Assembly: GCF_011493005.1 (NCBI RefSeq)
Contig: NZ_CP049158.1
Location: 1,612,001 to 1,676,000 of the forward strand
Source: Caballeronia sp. SBC1
Lineage (GTDB): Bacteria; Pseudomonadota; Gammaproteobacteria; Burkholderiales; Burkholderiaceae
Direction of reading: 5' to 3'
Length of the DNA stretch: 64,000 nt
This document shows, piece after piece, positions 35,204 through 44,030 of this stretch. The number at the start of each line of letters is the position of its first letter. The first letter of the stretch is position 1. Position numbers and translations under genes: made by a program. Under the pieces are notes generated by a model. The model was not told the DNA's origin and did no database searches. It was given only the letters and a program-made list of their open reading frames with translations.

Positions 35204-35839
35204 TCATGCCGCGCGAGCAACGCTCGCTTGCGGAAGTTCAAGACGGCGCGACCACGCGGCAAGGTGGCGGAAAGCGACGGGCGGTTTGCACAGAATCGCG
35301 CTGTCGTACTGCTTGCCCGCGAACCTGACGAAGTCGTCGATCCGGAAGCCCTGGCCACGGTAAAAAGCAATCAAATGTGCAGCGGGTTGCGGTGTATCCA
35401 GCGCAAGCTCAGCGTAACCGCGAATGGCGGCCCAGTGATCCGCGTAGGCCAACAACGACTTCCCGATCCCCCTGCTCTGATAGGCGGGATCAACGCCGAA
35501 CTGGCGAACGCTCGCAACATCATTGCGCCGATAAAGCGCACATGACGACTCGCCATCCTGTGCGTAAAGCGTCATGGTTCCAACCAGTCGTCCGTTGCAT
35601 ACCGCGACATAACAGTCGCCGCGCATGGCACGCGCGCGGGTGATAAGCGCCGACTGGTCAATGCATGTGCAATTAAGGCCCATCCGCCCAAGCCGCGCAA
35701 ACGACCGGTGCAGCATCTGGGTGAGCTCATCGAATGAATCGCACGCTGCATCAAAGCGCCTCAGTACGACGCTGCCTACGCCACGATGAACGTAGCTGAT
35801 ACGCGTGTGATTCTTCTTTGCTGTGCGTTGCTTCGACAT
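35204..35839 (-). CDS. GNAT family N-acetyltransferase
   Basis: 211 aa from ATG 35839 (GGGGGT upstream). GNAT core at about residues 20-180: motif A is VRQFGVDPAYQSRGIGKSLLAYADHWA (acetyl-CoA pyrophosphate loop) and motif B is YRGQGFRIDDF. The acceptor is unknown. Convergent with the fructose-bisphosphate aldolase. Its upstream region holds a perfect 10-base inverted repeat and further TTTACGG copies, so it may be specifically regulated. Confidence 0.88.
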   Translation of the reverse strand: MSKQRTAKKNHTRISYVHRGVGSVVLRRFDAACDSFDELTQMLHRSFARLGRMGLNCTCIDQSALITRARAMRGDCYVAVCNGRLVGTMTLYAQDGESSCALYRRNDVASVRQFGVDPAYQSRGIGKSLLAYADHWAAIRGYAELALDTPQPAAHLIAFYRGQGFRIDDFVRFAGKQYDSAILCKPPVAFRHLAAWSRRLELPQASVARAA

Positions 35840-35902
35840 GACACCCCCGGCCTCATCAGTTGCCTGAAGTGTAGGATTCCTCGCCGGTTCATGAAAGAAA
35901 AA

Positions 35903-35932
35903 ATGCCGTAAATATTTCATTTTTTACGGCAT
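35903..35932. promoter_or_regulatory. Perfect inverted repeat upstream of the acetyltransferase
   Basis: Arms ATGCCGTAAA (35903-35912) and TTTACGGCAT (35923-35932) separated by ten AT-rich bases. Two further TTTACGG copies follow at about 35948-35961. It is 64 bases upstream of the acetyltransferase start. It may be an operator; the binding protein is unknown. Confidence 0.5.
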
Positions 35933-36032
35933 ATATACGCAAGCCTTTTACGGCTTTACGGTATTTTTATTCGCGATCGTGGAGGTCTGCGTGGTGCTCG
36001 CCTGGACGACAACTGATGCACCCTGCCCGCAC

Positions 36033-36407
36033 TCAGGAAACGCGTACGCTTTGCGCGTTCATTTTTTCGACAGTGAGATTGACCGATCGCGAGGTCAAAG
36101 GGCTGGTGCGATGCCTGACCCCGGCCGGAACCGTCAACATCTCGCCCGGTTTCAACTCGTATCGCGCCGTTTCCAGCTCGACAAGCAAGACGCCCTCGAG
36201 AACGATGAACACTTCGTCCGAGTCAGGATGGAAATGCCAGAAAAATGGCGAATCCATCACACTAAGGTGAACCGCGTGATCGTTCACCGTCGCCAGGATC
36301 TGATTGCAATATCCCGCTTTAGTCTGCTCTGCCACTGAGCTTAGGTTGACCAATTCAGGGTCCAAGATCGTCCCCTCCGGATGCATGCGGTGAAACGTGC
36401 GAGCCAC
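36033..36407 (-). CDS. Cupin domain protein
   Basis: 124 aa single-domain cupin. Metal-site motif 1 is FWHFHPDSDEVFIVLEG (His, His, Glu) and motif 2 is PGEMLTVPAGVRHRTS (His). Small cupins serve as isomerases, dioxygenases or ligand sensors. The start is uncertain: GTG at 36407 or ATG at 36386, neither with a clear ribosome site. It lies about 290 bases downstream of a DAO-type oxidase on the same strand and may belong to that catabolic region. Confidence 0.78.
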   Translation of the reverse strand: MARTFHRMHPEGTILDPELVNLSSVAEQTKAGYCNQILATVNDHAVHLSVMDSPFFWHFHPDSDEVFIVLEGVLLVELETARYELKPGEMLTVPAGVRHRTSPLTSRSVNLTVEKMNAQSVRVS

Positions 36408-36694
36408 CGCTAAGGACTGCGCACACTAGCGGGGTAAGCCGCTAGTCACAAGCCTAACCATCCGGAACCATCGAGCAAAGCGAATAATTTTCGCCACGAG
36501 GCGAGGCAAATTCACAAGCGGTCAACGCCTCGGTCCCAACCGGAATCAAGAGACGAAGGGATGAAGACATTCCCTTCCATGAGCCGACGCGCCGTCCGCT
36601 CATGATCGCCTTGGTGACGACCCACGTACTGTCGCGCGCGTTCGCATCACACGCATGCCATGCAGGCACGATTCAACCAGGTCAACAAAAACCG

Positions 36695-37975
36695 TCAGAA
36701 CAAAATATCCTGCAGCCGATAGTACGCACCAACCAAAGGCAACGTCCACGTGCGGCCGGCATGCCCGGGCACAGGAGGCCAGGGCAGCGAACGCCACGGG
36801 TTGGCCTGCTCGGACCCTGACAAGATCACGTCGGCCATCATGCGTCCCATATGCGTTGACATCTGCACGCCGTGGCCGCTGTATCCCATCGAATAGTAGA
36901 GCCCTTCGTGCTGTCCCGCACGAGGAAGCCGGTCCACGGTGATGTCAATAAGGCCACCCCAGCAGTAGTCGATCCGCGTGTTGGCAAGCTCCGGAAAGTA
37001 CTTCGCAAGTCCCTTGCGCAGCACGTTGCCGCTCTTTTCATCGGACTGAGGATTGGACATCGCAAAACGCGCGCGGCCGCCCCACAGCAACCGGTTATCG
37101 GGCGTCACCCGAAAATAATTGCCGATGTTAAGCGACGTTACATAGCTGCGCCTGTGAGGGAAAAACGCGTCGAGTTGCTGCGTGGAAAGCGGCTCCGTCA
37201 CCACGATAAAACTGCCCACTGGCGCCATGCGCTGCTGGAACCACTGCAACGGCCCCACGCGCGACGCACCCGTGGCCACCAGCACCCGGTCCGCCCTGAT
37301 GACGCCACGCGCCGAGGTGAGCTCGTAGCGCTCGCCGTCGATGTGTTTCAGTTGCGTCACCGCAGCGTCCTCGAAGATACGCGCGCCGTGCCGTGTAGCA
37401 GCCTGCGCCAGCCCGACGCCGAACTTCCCCATGTGCATCTGCACGCCGTTGCGCTGCAACAGGCCGCCATGAAAACCATCCGAGCCGATCTCGCTGCGCA
37501 TGCGATCAGCCGGAATCAACTCGACGTCCGGATCGACTTCGCGACGCAACACCTCGTAGGTGCGCGCCAGTTTTTCGAAGTGCCTGGGCTTGGCCGCCAG
37601 CTTGAGCTTCCCCGTGCGGACAAGGTCGCAATCGATCTGATGACGAGAGACGATTGACTCCACGCTCGCCACCGCACTTTCATACGCGCGATAAAACCCC
37701 CGGGCCTGCTCCAGTCCGACTCTCGCGGCAAGCGAAGCGAAGTCCTGCGCGACGCCGGTGTTGCACTGGCCGCCATTGCGCCCCGACGCCTCGCTCGCTA
37801 TGCGCCCTGCTTCGAGCACGGTGACCGACACACCACGCGTAGCGAGTTCGAGCGCAGCCGACAAACCCGTGAATCCGCCACCGATCACGACCACATCGGC
37901 GCGGCCTTCCACGGGACCCTGTGCACCTTCGCTGAATACGGGAGCGGTATCCAGCCAATACGAATCAAGCTTCAT
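36695..37975 (-). CDS. FAD-dependent amine/amino acid oxidase (DAO, PuuB-like), copy 1
   Basis: 426 aa. Oxidises a C-N bond, as in gamma-glutamylputrescine, sarcosine or D-amino acids. FAD Rossmann motif VVVIGGGFTGLSAALELATRG at about residues 29-49, then ASGRNGGQCNTG, and the C-terminal GYSGHGVQMSTHMGR loop. No signal peptide. The N-terminal SYWLDTAP is typical of PuuB-like enzymes. A paralogue lies at 47975-49309. It is preceded by the Tat-dependent binding protein (100-base gap). The substrate is not known. Confidence 0.88.
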   Translation of the reverse strand: MKLDSYWLDTAPVFSEGAQGPVEGRADVVVIGGGFTGLSAALELATRGVSVTVLEAGRIASEASGRNGGQCNTGVAQDFASLAARVGLEQARGFYRAYESAVASVESIVSRHQIDCDLVRTGKLKLAAKPRHFEKLARTYEVLRREVDPDVELIPADRMRSEIGSDGFHGGLLQRNGVQMHMGKFGVGLAQAATRHGARIFEDAAVTQLKHIDGERYELTSARGVIRADRVLVATGASRVGPLQWFQQRMAPVGSFIVVTEPLSTQQLDAFFPHRRSYVTSLNIGNYFRVTPDNRLLWGGRARFAMSNPQSDEKSGNVLRKGLAKYFPELANTRIDYCWGGLIDITVDRLPRAGQHEGLYYSMGYSGHGVQMSTHMGRMMADVILSGSEQANPWRSLPWPPVPGHAGRTWTLPLVGAYYRLQDILF

Positions 37976-38075
37976 TGATTTTTCAATTGAATGTGGCGCA
38001 GCAAGTGTGCTTCTGAGTCATGATGCTTCGCGCGCCACAACAGCCGCTTGGCGCTGCTTCAGTGGCGCGCCTGGG

Positions 38076-39650
38076 TCAGGCAGTCCACCAGACATGTTCG
38101 GCAAACGAGAAGCCCATCATGCCACCAGTCGGGATCGAGCCCAGCCCTTTCAAGCGCTTGTCATTGGCGTCGAGCAGGCTGATGAATGACGGGATACCAA
38201 TGCCGCCCTGATCCGCCACCAGCACCTGCATCTCGCCATACATCGCCTTGCGCTTGGCTTCGTCGGTCTCGGCCCGTGCGCTCAGCAGCAACTGGTCGAA
38301 GCGAGGATCCTTCCAACCCGACTCGTTCCAGGGCGCATCAGACTTGAAGAACTGCGTGAACAATACGTCCGCGCTGGGACGAGGGTTGATGCTGCCGAAA
38401 CCGAGCGGATGTTTCATCCAGTGATTCGACCAATACCCGTCGCCGGGAACCCGGTTCACGACGAGGTTCACACCAATCTTCGCTGCCGTCTGCTGCATCA
38501 GCTCCGCCATTTCGATAGAACCGTTCGCGTCGGTCGTGGCGTAGATCGGCGGCAAGGCCGGGCCCACCGCGCCGGCCTTCTGCATGTAGAACTTGGCCTT
38601 GTCGAGATCGAACTTGCGCTGCGGCAACGAAGCGTTGAAGTAGCGGTGACCGGGAGGAATCGGCTGGTCATTGCCGGTCACTGCGTAACCCCGGAACACG
38701 GCCGTGCGGATCTGCTCGCGGTCAAACAGGTTCTTCATGCCCATCACAAAGTTGGGGTTGCCCGTGAGCGTATTGTCACGACGCATGATCAGGTCGGTGT
38801 AAAGACCGGATTTGGTTTCCTTGACCGCATAACCAGGCGTCGACGCAATGCGCTGCGTCGAGCGCGGATCGACGGAGTTGATCAGATGCACGTCGCCTGC
38901 GAGTAGCGCATTCACGCGTGCCGCGTTGTCGCTGATGCTCACCAGTTCGATCTGATCCAGGTACGGTTGTCCTGCCTTCCAATAGTTGTCATTGCGCACG
39001 CCGATTGTGCTGACGCCCGGCTTGAAACTCTTGACCTTGTACGGTCCGGTCCCAATCGCCGAGCTGAAGTTCGTCGTGCCGTCCTTGATGATCACGAATT
39101 GCGGCGTAGCAAGAATCACCGGCAGATCGGCGTTCGGCACATCGAGCGTCATGGTCACTTCGTTCGGGCCGCTCGCCTTGATTTCGGCGAACTGGTCGGC
39201 GAGGGTCTTCACCTTCGATGCCGTCTGCGGATTCTTGTGACGCATCAGTGAATAGACCACATCGGCAGGCGCGAGCGGCTTGCCGTCGTGGAAAGTCACA
39301 CCGTTGCGCAACTTGATGATCCACGTTTTCGCGTCGGAACTTGATACGGACTCCGCTATATTCATTTGCGGCGTCAGGCTCTCGTCGAGCTGCGTCAGGC
39401 CGCTATAAAACATGAAGAAGCGGATGTAGTCGCTACCCGTCGAACCGACGGCGGGGTCGAGGGTGTCCGAGACCGAACCCGCGTCGTACGCCACCCGGAT
39501 ACTGCCGCCTTTCTTGGGGGTATCGGCGGCAAGCGCAGACGCCGATACCGACAGCAGGCCGCCGCCGGTGAGCGCCATCATGCCGGTTCCGGCCAACACG
39601 CGCATCATGTCGCGACGGCTTACGCCAGCGCTTTTTGTATCATCTTTCAC
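38076..39650 (-). CDS. ABC transporter substrate-binding protein, family 5, Tat-exported
   Basis: 524 aa. Twin-arginine signal VSRRDMMRVLAG followed by a hydrophobic core (MMALTGGGLLSVSASALA) and a cleavage site before ADTPKKGG. SBP_bac_5 fold: AESVSSSDAKTWIIKLRNGVTFHDGKPL is the family signature region. Periplasmic receptor for peptides or other amines. No permease or ATPase of the Dpp type lies nearby, so it must work with a distant channel or be an orphan. It lies between the hydantoinase B gene and a DAO-type oxidase on the same strand. Confidence 0.9.
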   Translation of the reverse strand: MKDDTKSAGVSRRDMMRVLAGTGMMALTGGGLLSVSASALAADTPKKGGSIRVAYDAGSVSDTLDPAVGSTGSDYIRFFMFYSGLTQLDESLTPQMNIAESVSSSDAKTWIIKLRNGVTFHDGKPLAPADVVYSLMRHKNPQTASKVKTLADQFAEIKASGPNEVTMTLDVPNADLPVILATPQFVIIKDGTTNFSSAIGTGPYKVKSFKPGVSTIGVRNDNYWKAGQPYLDQIELVSISDNAARVNALLAGDVHLINSVDPRSTQRIASTPGYAVKETKSGLYTDLIMRRDNTLTGNPNFVMGMKNLFDREQIRTAVFRGYAVTGNDQPIPPGHRYFNASLPQRKFDLDKAKFYMQKAGAVGPALPPIYATTDANGSIEMAELMQQTAAKIGVNLVVNRVPGDGYWSNHWMKHPLGFGSINPRPSADVLFTQFFKSDAPWNESGWKDPRFDQLLLSARAETDEAKRKAMYGEMQVLVADQGGIGIPSFISLLDANDKRLKGLGSIPTGGMMGFSFAEHVWWTA

Positions 39651-39872
39651 TTGGTTTGACTCCGGACGGGTAAAGGATCTGAAAGAACGTTCGGGAAGCG
39701 GCGAGGGCTAGCCTTATCGCGTCCCTTCTGAAGGATCGTATGCCTGCAGAATTCGCGCGAAACGCCGACAAAAACCGCGAAACAGCATAAATCGCTTGTT
39801 ATCGCATCGCTAACGCGGTGCTTTGCATGGCCGTCAAGCAGGCGTCGAAAATATCCGCGTTTTCCCCATGTT

Positions 39873-41888
39873 TCAGGTAACTGCTGCCTGCTCGACGTCG
39901 AGCAATTGCGGGTATCGCCGCAGCACGTCGGCATACAGTTCGTCGATAATTCCGGCACCGGCCGTCAGCGTGCCGGCCGCTTCCCTCGCGTCGAGTGCAT
40001 CGAAGATCTTGTGCTTGAGGAAATGACGCCACACCACCGGCGCGCGAGCGAGGATGCCCGTCAACACGTCGTAGCGTTCGCGCGTCCACTTCGCCTCATA
40101 GGCGTTGCGCTCCGCGCCATAGTCGAAGTGGGTGACTGCAGTCTGGTCCGATATCCTCTTCGCCTCTTCGCGCAGTTGCACCGTCTTCACGGCGTCGATC
40201 ACCCCATCGACCAGCACGACGCCATACAACTCACGTGCCTGATCGACGCGAAGGTAACCGCGCCGCACGTCCTCGGCCACTTTCTGCGCGTCGCGCTCGT
40301 AAGGATGGCCGTAGCCGCCACCGCCGCAGCCTTCGAGGCGGATGACATCGCCGGGACCGCACATCACGAGGTCGGTCACGCCCAGGTCCTCCTCGTCCTC
40401 GCGGCCCGGATTGCGGGTAAAGCGCGAGACGGCGCCCGCCTTGCCCCCAAGCACGCCCCAGGAAGCGAAGCGCGAGCGGTCGCGATTACGCGCGGTCACC
40501 AGCGTGCCCGGCGAAAACACCCTGAACTCCATCACGGTTCCCAGCCCGCCTCGGTACTTGCCCGCGCCTGCGCTACCCGGCACGACGCCATACTTCGTGA
40601 TGCGGATCGGCACTTCGGCTTCGTTGATCTCGACCGGCGTATTGCGCAGGAACGCCACGTTCGCGCCGGACGCATCCGAGCCGTCGCCCGATATCATTCC
40701 GCCCGCACCACCGCCCACCGGACCGATGGAAGCGATCACCGCACGACCCCGGCGGTCCACGGTCTTGACGTTAAGGATCGACATGCCGCCGGCCGGACAC
40801 GCCGGCAGACGTTCCGGGCACACCATCGAGAACGCACCGAAGGTCACATACTGCGCGACCTTCGCGGTCAGGCTGCGCATTCCCACCGCCGCGGGCGGAA
40901 CGCAATTCATGATCGTGCCTTCAGGCATGATGCAGCGCGCCACTTTCAGCATGCCTGCGTTAAGCAGAAGATCGGGATTAAGCGAGTACAAGACATAGTT
41001 GAGACCCACGAGCGCGAGGACATGGCGCTCCTTGCCGCCCGTGGGCATGTTCAACGACGAATTCAGTTGAGGATCGCTGCCGGTGAAATCGAATATGAGC
41101 GAACCGTCCTTTACCGTCAGTGTCAGAGCAACACGCAGCGGTTTGCCGTTGACCGAGTCCTCGTCGGCATATTCAGCGAAGAAATATTCGCCGTCTGGCA
41201 TGCTCCTTACAATCGTGCGCGCCTGCTCTTCCGAGTACTCAAGCAGCGCATCCATTCCGGCGCGAAATTGCGCCAGCCCGAAGCGCTCGATGATCTCCAG
41301 CACGCGGCGCTCGCCGGTCATCAGCATCGCAATCTGCGCCTTCAGGTCGCCGCGATTCTGCTCGGGCGCGCGCACGTTGATCGCCATGTGTTCTAGCAGG
41401 ACTTCATCCAGCACGCCCGCGCGAACAATCTTGGTCGGCGCGAAGCGGATGCCTTCCTGGTAGATCTCGGTCAGCGTGCGCGACAGCGAAGCGGGCACCG
41501 CGCCGCCCATGTCCGTGTTGTGGATATGCCCACCGACATAGCAGACAATCTCTCCGTTGAAGAATACCGGCTTCCACATCATCACATCGGGCGTGTGGGT
41601 CGCTACGTAGCCGCTGTACGCGTCGTTGGTCATGCAGATATCGCCCGGTTCGTAGTGGTCGATCATGTCGATCACAGCACCGAAGTCGAGACCCGGATAC
41701 CACGTCGCGCCCAGCGTCTTCGGCGAGGCGAACGTGAGGCCGCGGGTGTTCATCAGCGTGCAGGAGAAGTCTTCGGTTTCCTTCACGAAAGCGGAATGCG
41801 CGGTGCGCACGAGCGTATAGGCCATGCTTTCCGCAGCCGCGACGCAGTAGTTCGCGAAAATCTGCAGGACGGATTTATCGAATGTCAT
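39873..41888 (-). CDS. hyuB: Hydantoinase/oxoprolinase family, B subunit
   Basis: 671 aa. Partner of the ATP-dependent A subunit in opening lactams, hydantoins or 5-oxoproline. Family landmarks: AHSAFVKETEDFSC near the N-terminus, DICMTNDAYSGYVATHTPDVM, GHIHNTDMGG, and GCGGGGYGHPYERD near residue 520. Longer than many B subunits: the last roughly 120 residues (from about 550) are an extra helical tail. Starts 23 bases after the A subunit stop. Acetone carboxylase-type chemistry is an alternative, but the third subunit is missing. Confidence 0.88.
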   Translation of the reverse strand: MTFDKSVLQIFANYCVAAAESMAYTLVRTAHSAFVKETEDFSCTLMNTRGLTFASPKTLGATWYPGLDFGAVIDMIDHYEPGDICMTNDAYSGYVATHTPDVMMWKPVFFNGEIVCYVGGHIHNTDMGGAVPASLSRTLTEIYQEGIRFAPTKIVRAGVLDEVLLEHMAINVRAPEQNRGDLKAQIAMLMTGERRVLEIIERFGLAQFRAGMDALLEYSEEQARTIVRSMPDGEYFFAEYADEDSVNGKPLRVALTLTVKDGSLIFDFTGSDPQLNSSLNMPTGGKERHVLALVGLNYVLYSLNPDLLLNAGMLKVARCIMPEGTIMNCVPPAAVGMRSLTAKVAQYVTFGAFSMVCPERLPACPAGGMSILNVKTVDRRGRAVIASIGPVGGGAGGMISGDGSDASGANVAFLRNTPVEINEAEVPIRITKYGVVPGSAGAGKYRGGLGTVMEFRVFSPGTLVTARNRDRSRFASWGVLGGKAGAVSRFTRNPGREDEEDLGVTDLVMCGPGDVIRLEGCGGGGYGHPYERDAQKVAEDVRRGYLRVDQARELYGVVLVDGVIDAVKTVQLREEAKRISDQTAVTHFDYGAERNAYEAKWTRERYDVLTGILARAPVVWRHFLKHKIFDALDAREAAGTLTAGAGIIDELYADVLRRYPQLLDVEQAAVT

Positions 41889-41911
41889 GTTGTGTTTCCA
41901 AAGTCAGCTAT

Positions 41912-43951
41912 TCAAACGGCTTCGAGAAAAAGATTGCCGTAGTCGTCTACGCGGGCGTTGAAACCCGGCAGCACGCAGGTGGTGGTGTCGTCCTGGGCGA
42001 CGATCGCGGGACCAGGGAATCGATGCCCCCCAAGCAGCGCCGTGCGCCGGTAGAGCGGAACGCGACGCCACGCGCCGTCGAGGTAGGCATCGATTTCAGA
42101 CTCAATCTTTGGGGTGCCTTCGCCCGCCGCTATCTTTGGCAACTCGGGCTTGGGCGTGTGCGCGGTGATGACGAGCCTGAGCGCGACTACTTGAATTGCG
42201 GACTTTTCGTCGCTATGACCAAAAAGGCGCTCATGCTCCCGATGAAACGCTTGCGCAATCCCTTCAATGTCACCGGCGGCAATAGCGTCGGCGGTCAGCG
42301 GCGTATCGATCTCAAACGATTGCCCGCGATAGCGCATATCGGCCGAGACCACGAGTTCGGCCGTTGCGTCTGTGCCCGTCTCGCGGATCACCCATGCGCG
42401 TGCATCGGCTTCCAGCAGCGCGAGGTCGTGGCCAAGCCGTTCGAGGGACGCACGGTCGAGCGGATAATACGTCGTGCGAACGAAATCGTTCTTGGTGTCC
42501 GCAATCAAACCGCCGAGCGCGCTGAGCACACCAGGGGTAGTCGGAACCAGCAGGTTCCGCACATTCAGCGCGCGGGCAAGGAAGCAGCCGAGCATCGGCC
42601 CTGCGCCGCCGAAAGGCATCAGCGAGAAGGTGCGCGGGTCAATGCCGAAGCGCGAGCTCAAGCGGCTCACGCCTGCATACATGCCGGAGATCGATACCTC
42701 AATGATCGCTGCTGCAGTCTTGTAGACGTCGAGTCCCAGTCGTTGCGCAAGCGGTTCGATCGCACGCAACGACGCATCGACATCCACCTTTACCGCGTTA
42801 TAGCCGAGCGCTGCGCTGCCGAGCACGCCGATCGCGGCGAATGCGTCGGTGATAGTCGGGCGCGTGCCGCCGCGACCGTAGCAAACCGGGCCCGGATTCG
42901 ACCCCGCGCTTTCCGGTCCGACCTTGAGCACGCCGAACTCGTCGACCCAGGCGATCGAGCCCCCGCCGTCACCAATCGACGAGACCGAGACCGACGGAAT
43001 ATGGATCTGGAATTCGCCGATATATTCGCCCGTCGCGTACTGCGGCTTGCCATCCACGATCAACGCAATATCAGCCGTCGTCCCGCCGATGTCGAGACTC
43101 ATGCAGTCCTTCACCTGGCAGAGCTTCGCGAGATACGCCGCGCCGATCACGCCGGACGCGGTGCCGGAGAGGATCATCTGCACGCAGTTCTGCTTGCCGT
43201 TCTCGGCACTCATCACGCCGCCGTTGGACTTGGTGACCTTCAGGTCCGCACCAATACCGCTTTCCGCCAGCGCCGCCTGCAATTTCGTGAGGTAATTCGA
43301 CACGCGCGGTTGCACATAACCACCAATGGTCGCCGTGACGGTGCGTTCGTACTCGCGGATAATTGGCCAGACTTCATGCGAGCATGAGACGAACATACCC
43401 GGCATTTCCCCCTGGATGATTGCCTTCACCTGCTGCTCGTGCGACGGATTGCGATACGAATGCAGCAGTGACACCACCACGCCCTCGCAGCCTGCCGCCT
43501 GCATGGCGTGCACGGCGTCGAGCACGCTGGCCTCATCGACGGCGGTTTCCTCCTCACCCTCCGCCGTCAGCCGTCCCACCACGCCAAATACCCGGTCGCG
43601 TGGAATCAGCGGCGCAGGACGGCTCGACATCAGGTGGTACATGTCGGGAATCTTCAGGCGCGCAATGTCCAGCACGTCCTCGAAGTTGCGCGTGGTGACA
43701 AGTCCGAGCTTCAGCCCCTTGCGTTGCACTACCGCGTTTACGCCGACGGTCGTGCCGTGCGTGAAATAAACCACGTCGCGCGGCTCGATACCGTAGCGCT
43801 CCCGCAGACCGTCCATTCCCGCAAGCACTTCGCTGCCGGGGCTGTCCGGCCTCGAAAATACCTTCAAGGTCCGTATTGTTCGCGTCGCTTCGTCGAGCAC
43901 TGCGAAGTCAGTGAACGATCCGCCAATATCCACTCCGATTCTCAAACCCAT
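41912..43951 (-). CDS. hyuA: Hydantoinase/oxoprolinase family, A subunit (ATP-binding)
   Basis: 679 aa from ATG 43951 (AAGGA upstream); a longer upstream frame was rejected. Actin-like ATPase fold: phosphate loop VDIGGSFTDFAV at about residue 6, FTHGTTVGVNAV, SLDIGGTTADIAL (second phosphate loop) and FGGAGPMLGCF. The usual C-terminal domain opens with DMRYRGQSFE. With HyuB it hydrolyses a cyclic amide at the cost of ATP. The caprolactamase CapAB and N-methylhydantoinase are family examples. It lies downstream of the PotABCD-type importer, probably on the same transcript. Confidence 0.9.
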   Translation of the reverse strand: MGLRIGVDIGGSFTDFAVLDEATRTIRTLKVFSRPDSPGSEVLAGMDGLRERYGIEPRDVVYFTHGTTVGVNAVVQRKGLKLGLVTTRNFEDVLDIARLKIPDMYHLMSSRPAPLIPRDRVFGVVGRLTAEGEEETAVDEASVLDAVHAMQAAGCEGVVVSLLHSYRNPSHEQQVKAIIQGEMPGMFVSCSHEVWPIIREYERTVTATIGGYVQPRVSNYLTKLQAALAESGIGADLKVTKSNGGVMSAENGKQNCVQMILSGTASGVIGAAYLAKLCQVKDCMSLDIGGTTADIALIVDGKPQYATGEYIGEFQIHIPSVSVSSIGDGGGSIAWVDEFGVLKVGPESAGSNPGPVCYGRGGTRPTITDAFAAIGVLGSAALGYNAVKVDVDASLRAIEPLAQRLGLDVYKTAAAIIEVSISGMYAGVSRLSSRFGIDPRTFSLMPFGGAGPMLGCFLARALNVRNLLVPTTPGVLSALGGLIADTKNDFVRTTYYPLDRASLERLGHDLALLEADARAWVIRETGTDATAELVVSADMRYRGQSFEIDTPLTADAIAAGDIEGIAQAFHREHERLFGHSDEKSAIQVVALRLVITAHTPKPELPKIAAGEGTPKIESEIDAYLDGAWRRVPLYRRTALLGGHRFPGPAIVAQDDTTTCVLPGFNARVDDYGNLFLEAV

Positions 43952-44030
43952 TGCGTTGTCCTTGCCTGTCGAAAATGATGAAACGTCTGGACGCGCGGGC
44001 AGTCTTGACAGCCTCGCGTCGCGGGGCCTG

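Noticed and set aside
39906..41396. Open frame of about 1.5 kb opposite hyuB
   Set aside because: Antisense shadow typical of GC-rich DNA; His/Arg-rich without domains.
41882..43387. Open frame of about 1.5 kb opposite hyuA
   Set aside because: Same reason; hyuA has both ATPase phosphate loops in the real frame.
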